From CAVXTF01 sp963701375 (lineage in GTDB: Bacteria; Actinomycetota; Acidimicrobiia; Acidimicrobiales; CAVXTF01), in contig CAVOZT010000004.1 of the NCBI GenBank assembly GCA_963701375.1, positions 1,364,001 to 1,428,000 on the forward strand: a stretch of 64,000 bases of DNA. The letters are read 5' to 3'. Below the pieces are notes generated by a model. That model ran no database searches, had not been told where the DNA came from, and was given only the letters and a program-made list of their open reading frames with translations. Within the stretch, counting starts at the first letter, position 1, and every line of letters begins with the position of its first letter. Made by a program: the position numbers and the translations under genes. Positions 63,619 through 64,000 of this stretch are shown here, in pieces.

Positions 63619-64000
63619 CGCCGGTACCCGCGGCGGGTGACCATTTTTCCGGCGATCACGCGCGTCGACGAGGAGCCCACGATCACGCAGGATGTCATGG
63701 TGACGGTATCGACGTCGAGGTCGCCGAGCGTTGTGTGCTCCACCGCTTGTCCGGGTCGGCCGGCGTCTGTGACCACTCCCACTGGTGTCGACGGCGCCCT
63801 GTGGTCGAGCAGGATCTGGCGCGCCCGCTCGAGTTGCCAGTCGCGTCGAGCGGACCTCGGGTTGTAGATAACAACCGCGAAGTCGGAGGAGGCGGCGGCC
63901 TCGAGCCGAGCTTCCACGTCTTCCCAGGGCGTGAGCAGGTCGGACAGGCTCACGGTCGCGTAGTCGTGGCCGAGGGGCGCTCCCAGCAGTGCGCCGGCCG
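63615..64000 (-). CDS. cobJ: Precorrin-3B C17-methyltransferase (CobJ/CbiH), partial
   Basis: The right edge of the window cuts this gene; about 128 C-terminal codons are visible. APLGHDYATVSLSDLLTPWEDVEARL, FAVVIYNPRSARRDWQL and VVTDAGRPGQ with TTLGDLDVDTVTMTSCVIVGSSSTR are characteristic of CobJ/CbiH, the SAM-dependent ring-contraction methyltransferase of cobalamin synthesis. It reads toward the ferredoxin with an ATGA overlap. The N-terminal part lies outside the window. Confidence 0.92.
   Translation of the reverse strand, partial: AGALLGAPLGHDYATVSLSDLLTPWEDVEARLEAAASSDFAVVIYNPRSARRDWQLERARQILLDHRAPSTPVGVVTDAGRPGQAVEHTTLGDLDVDTVTMTSCVIVGSSSTRVIAGKMVTRRGYRR

Noticed and set aside
1..64000. 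CRISPR arrays, prophage modules, restriction or classical defence systems, tRNA or rRNA genes
   Set aside because: Looked for and not found. The only mobile element seen is one IS30 copy, and the repeats are short tandems or coding repeats.

Overview
The window is 64 kb of GC-rich actinobacterial chromosome. The best guess from content is an acidimicrobial (Acidimicrobiia-like) actinomycete. The signs are many GTG and TTG starts, an F420-type LLM oxidoreductase, a mycobacterial-type LexA box, a protein carrying 42-residue GYWLVASDGG repeats, a bacterial G1 (glutamic) peptidase, and anaerobic-type cobalamin genes. Both ends cut genes: the 3' end of a solute-binding protein at the left and a cobJ-type methyltransferase at the right. 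No tRNA, rRNA or CRISPR array was seen, and no gene-free gap exceeds about 300 bases; the largest, near 5.3, 17.3, 44.9, 46.3 and 50.5 kb, hold nothing recognisable.

Layout. 0-4.4 kb: a peptide-type ABC importer (binding protein, two ATPases, two permeases). 4.1-7 kb: a DUF1028 protein, an anti-sigma-type ATPase, a stand-alone 5'-3' exonuclease and a small protein. 7.1-8.3 kb: an IS30-family element. 8.4-12.8 kb: a tightly overlapping six-gene operon on the minus strand (zinc alcohol dehydrogenase, VOC protein, LLM oxidoreductase, dienelactone hydrolase, DUF6295, L,D-transpeptidase-like lipoprotein). 12.9-23.8 kb: a minus-strand block with an aldo/keto reductase, an FtsX permease with two different ATPases, two paralogous degenerate ATP-grasp proteins, two small unknown proteins and a secreted propeller/repeat protein. 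23.9-47.9 kb: mixed metabolism and surface proteins (glycosyltransferases, a nucleotide cyclase with a YHS tail, isoaspartyl methyltransferase, two MFS carriers, a DUF885 peptidase-like protein, a nitronate monooxygenase with a TetR regulator, a LexA-box-controlled radical SAM protein, sulfotransferase, secreted propellers, aldehyde dehydrogenase, a second adenylate kinase, a diguanylate-cyclase-like protein, a G1 peptidase). 48.0-61.3 kb: a signalling and transport locus with two FtsX permeases, an ATPase, a GAF histidine kinase, two response regulators, a receiver-HTH-nucleotide cyclase fusion and a cyclic-nucleotide-binding protein beside an FAD oxidoreductase. 61.3-64 kb: cobalamin synthesis (CbiC-CbiX fusion, ferredoxin, CobJ).

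How parts fit. The most interesting locus is 48-61 kb. Overlapping genes encode a histidine kinase, an ABC ATPase, a response regulator fused to a class III cyclase, and a protein with an intact cAMP-type binding cassette. This suggests that phospho-signalling is converted into cyclic-nucleotide output next to an FtsX transporter. The 13-23 kb block pairs an FtsX exporter with pseudo-enzyme ATP-grasp proteins and a large secreted protein, and resembles no system I can name.

Quality caution. At least fourteen genes are interrupted by single-base frameshifts, mostly at runs of 2-6 identical bases, while protein similarity continues in the next frame. Assembly or sequencing indels are the simplest explanation. 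I therefore report these as single genes with the shift position rather than as separate genes or natural fusions.
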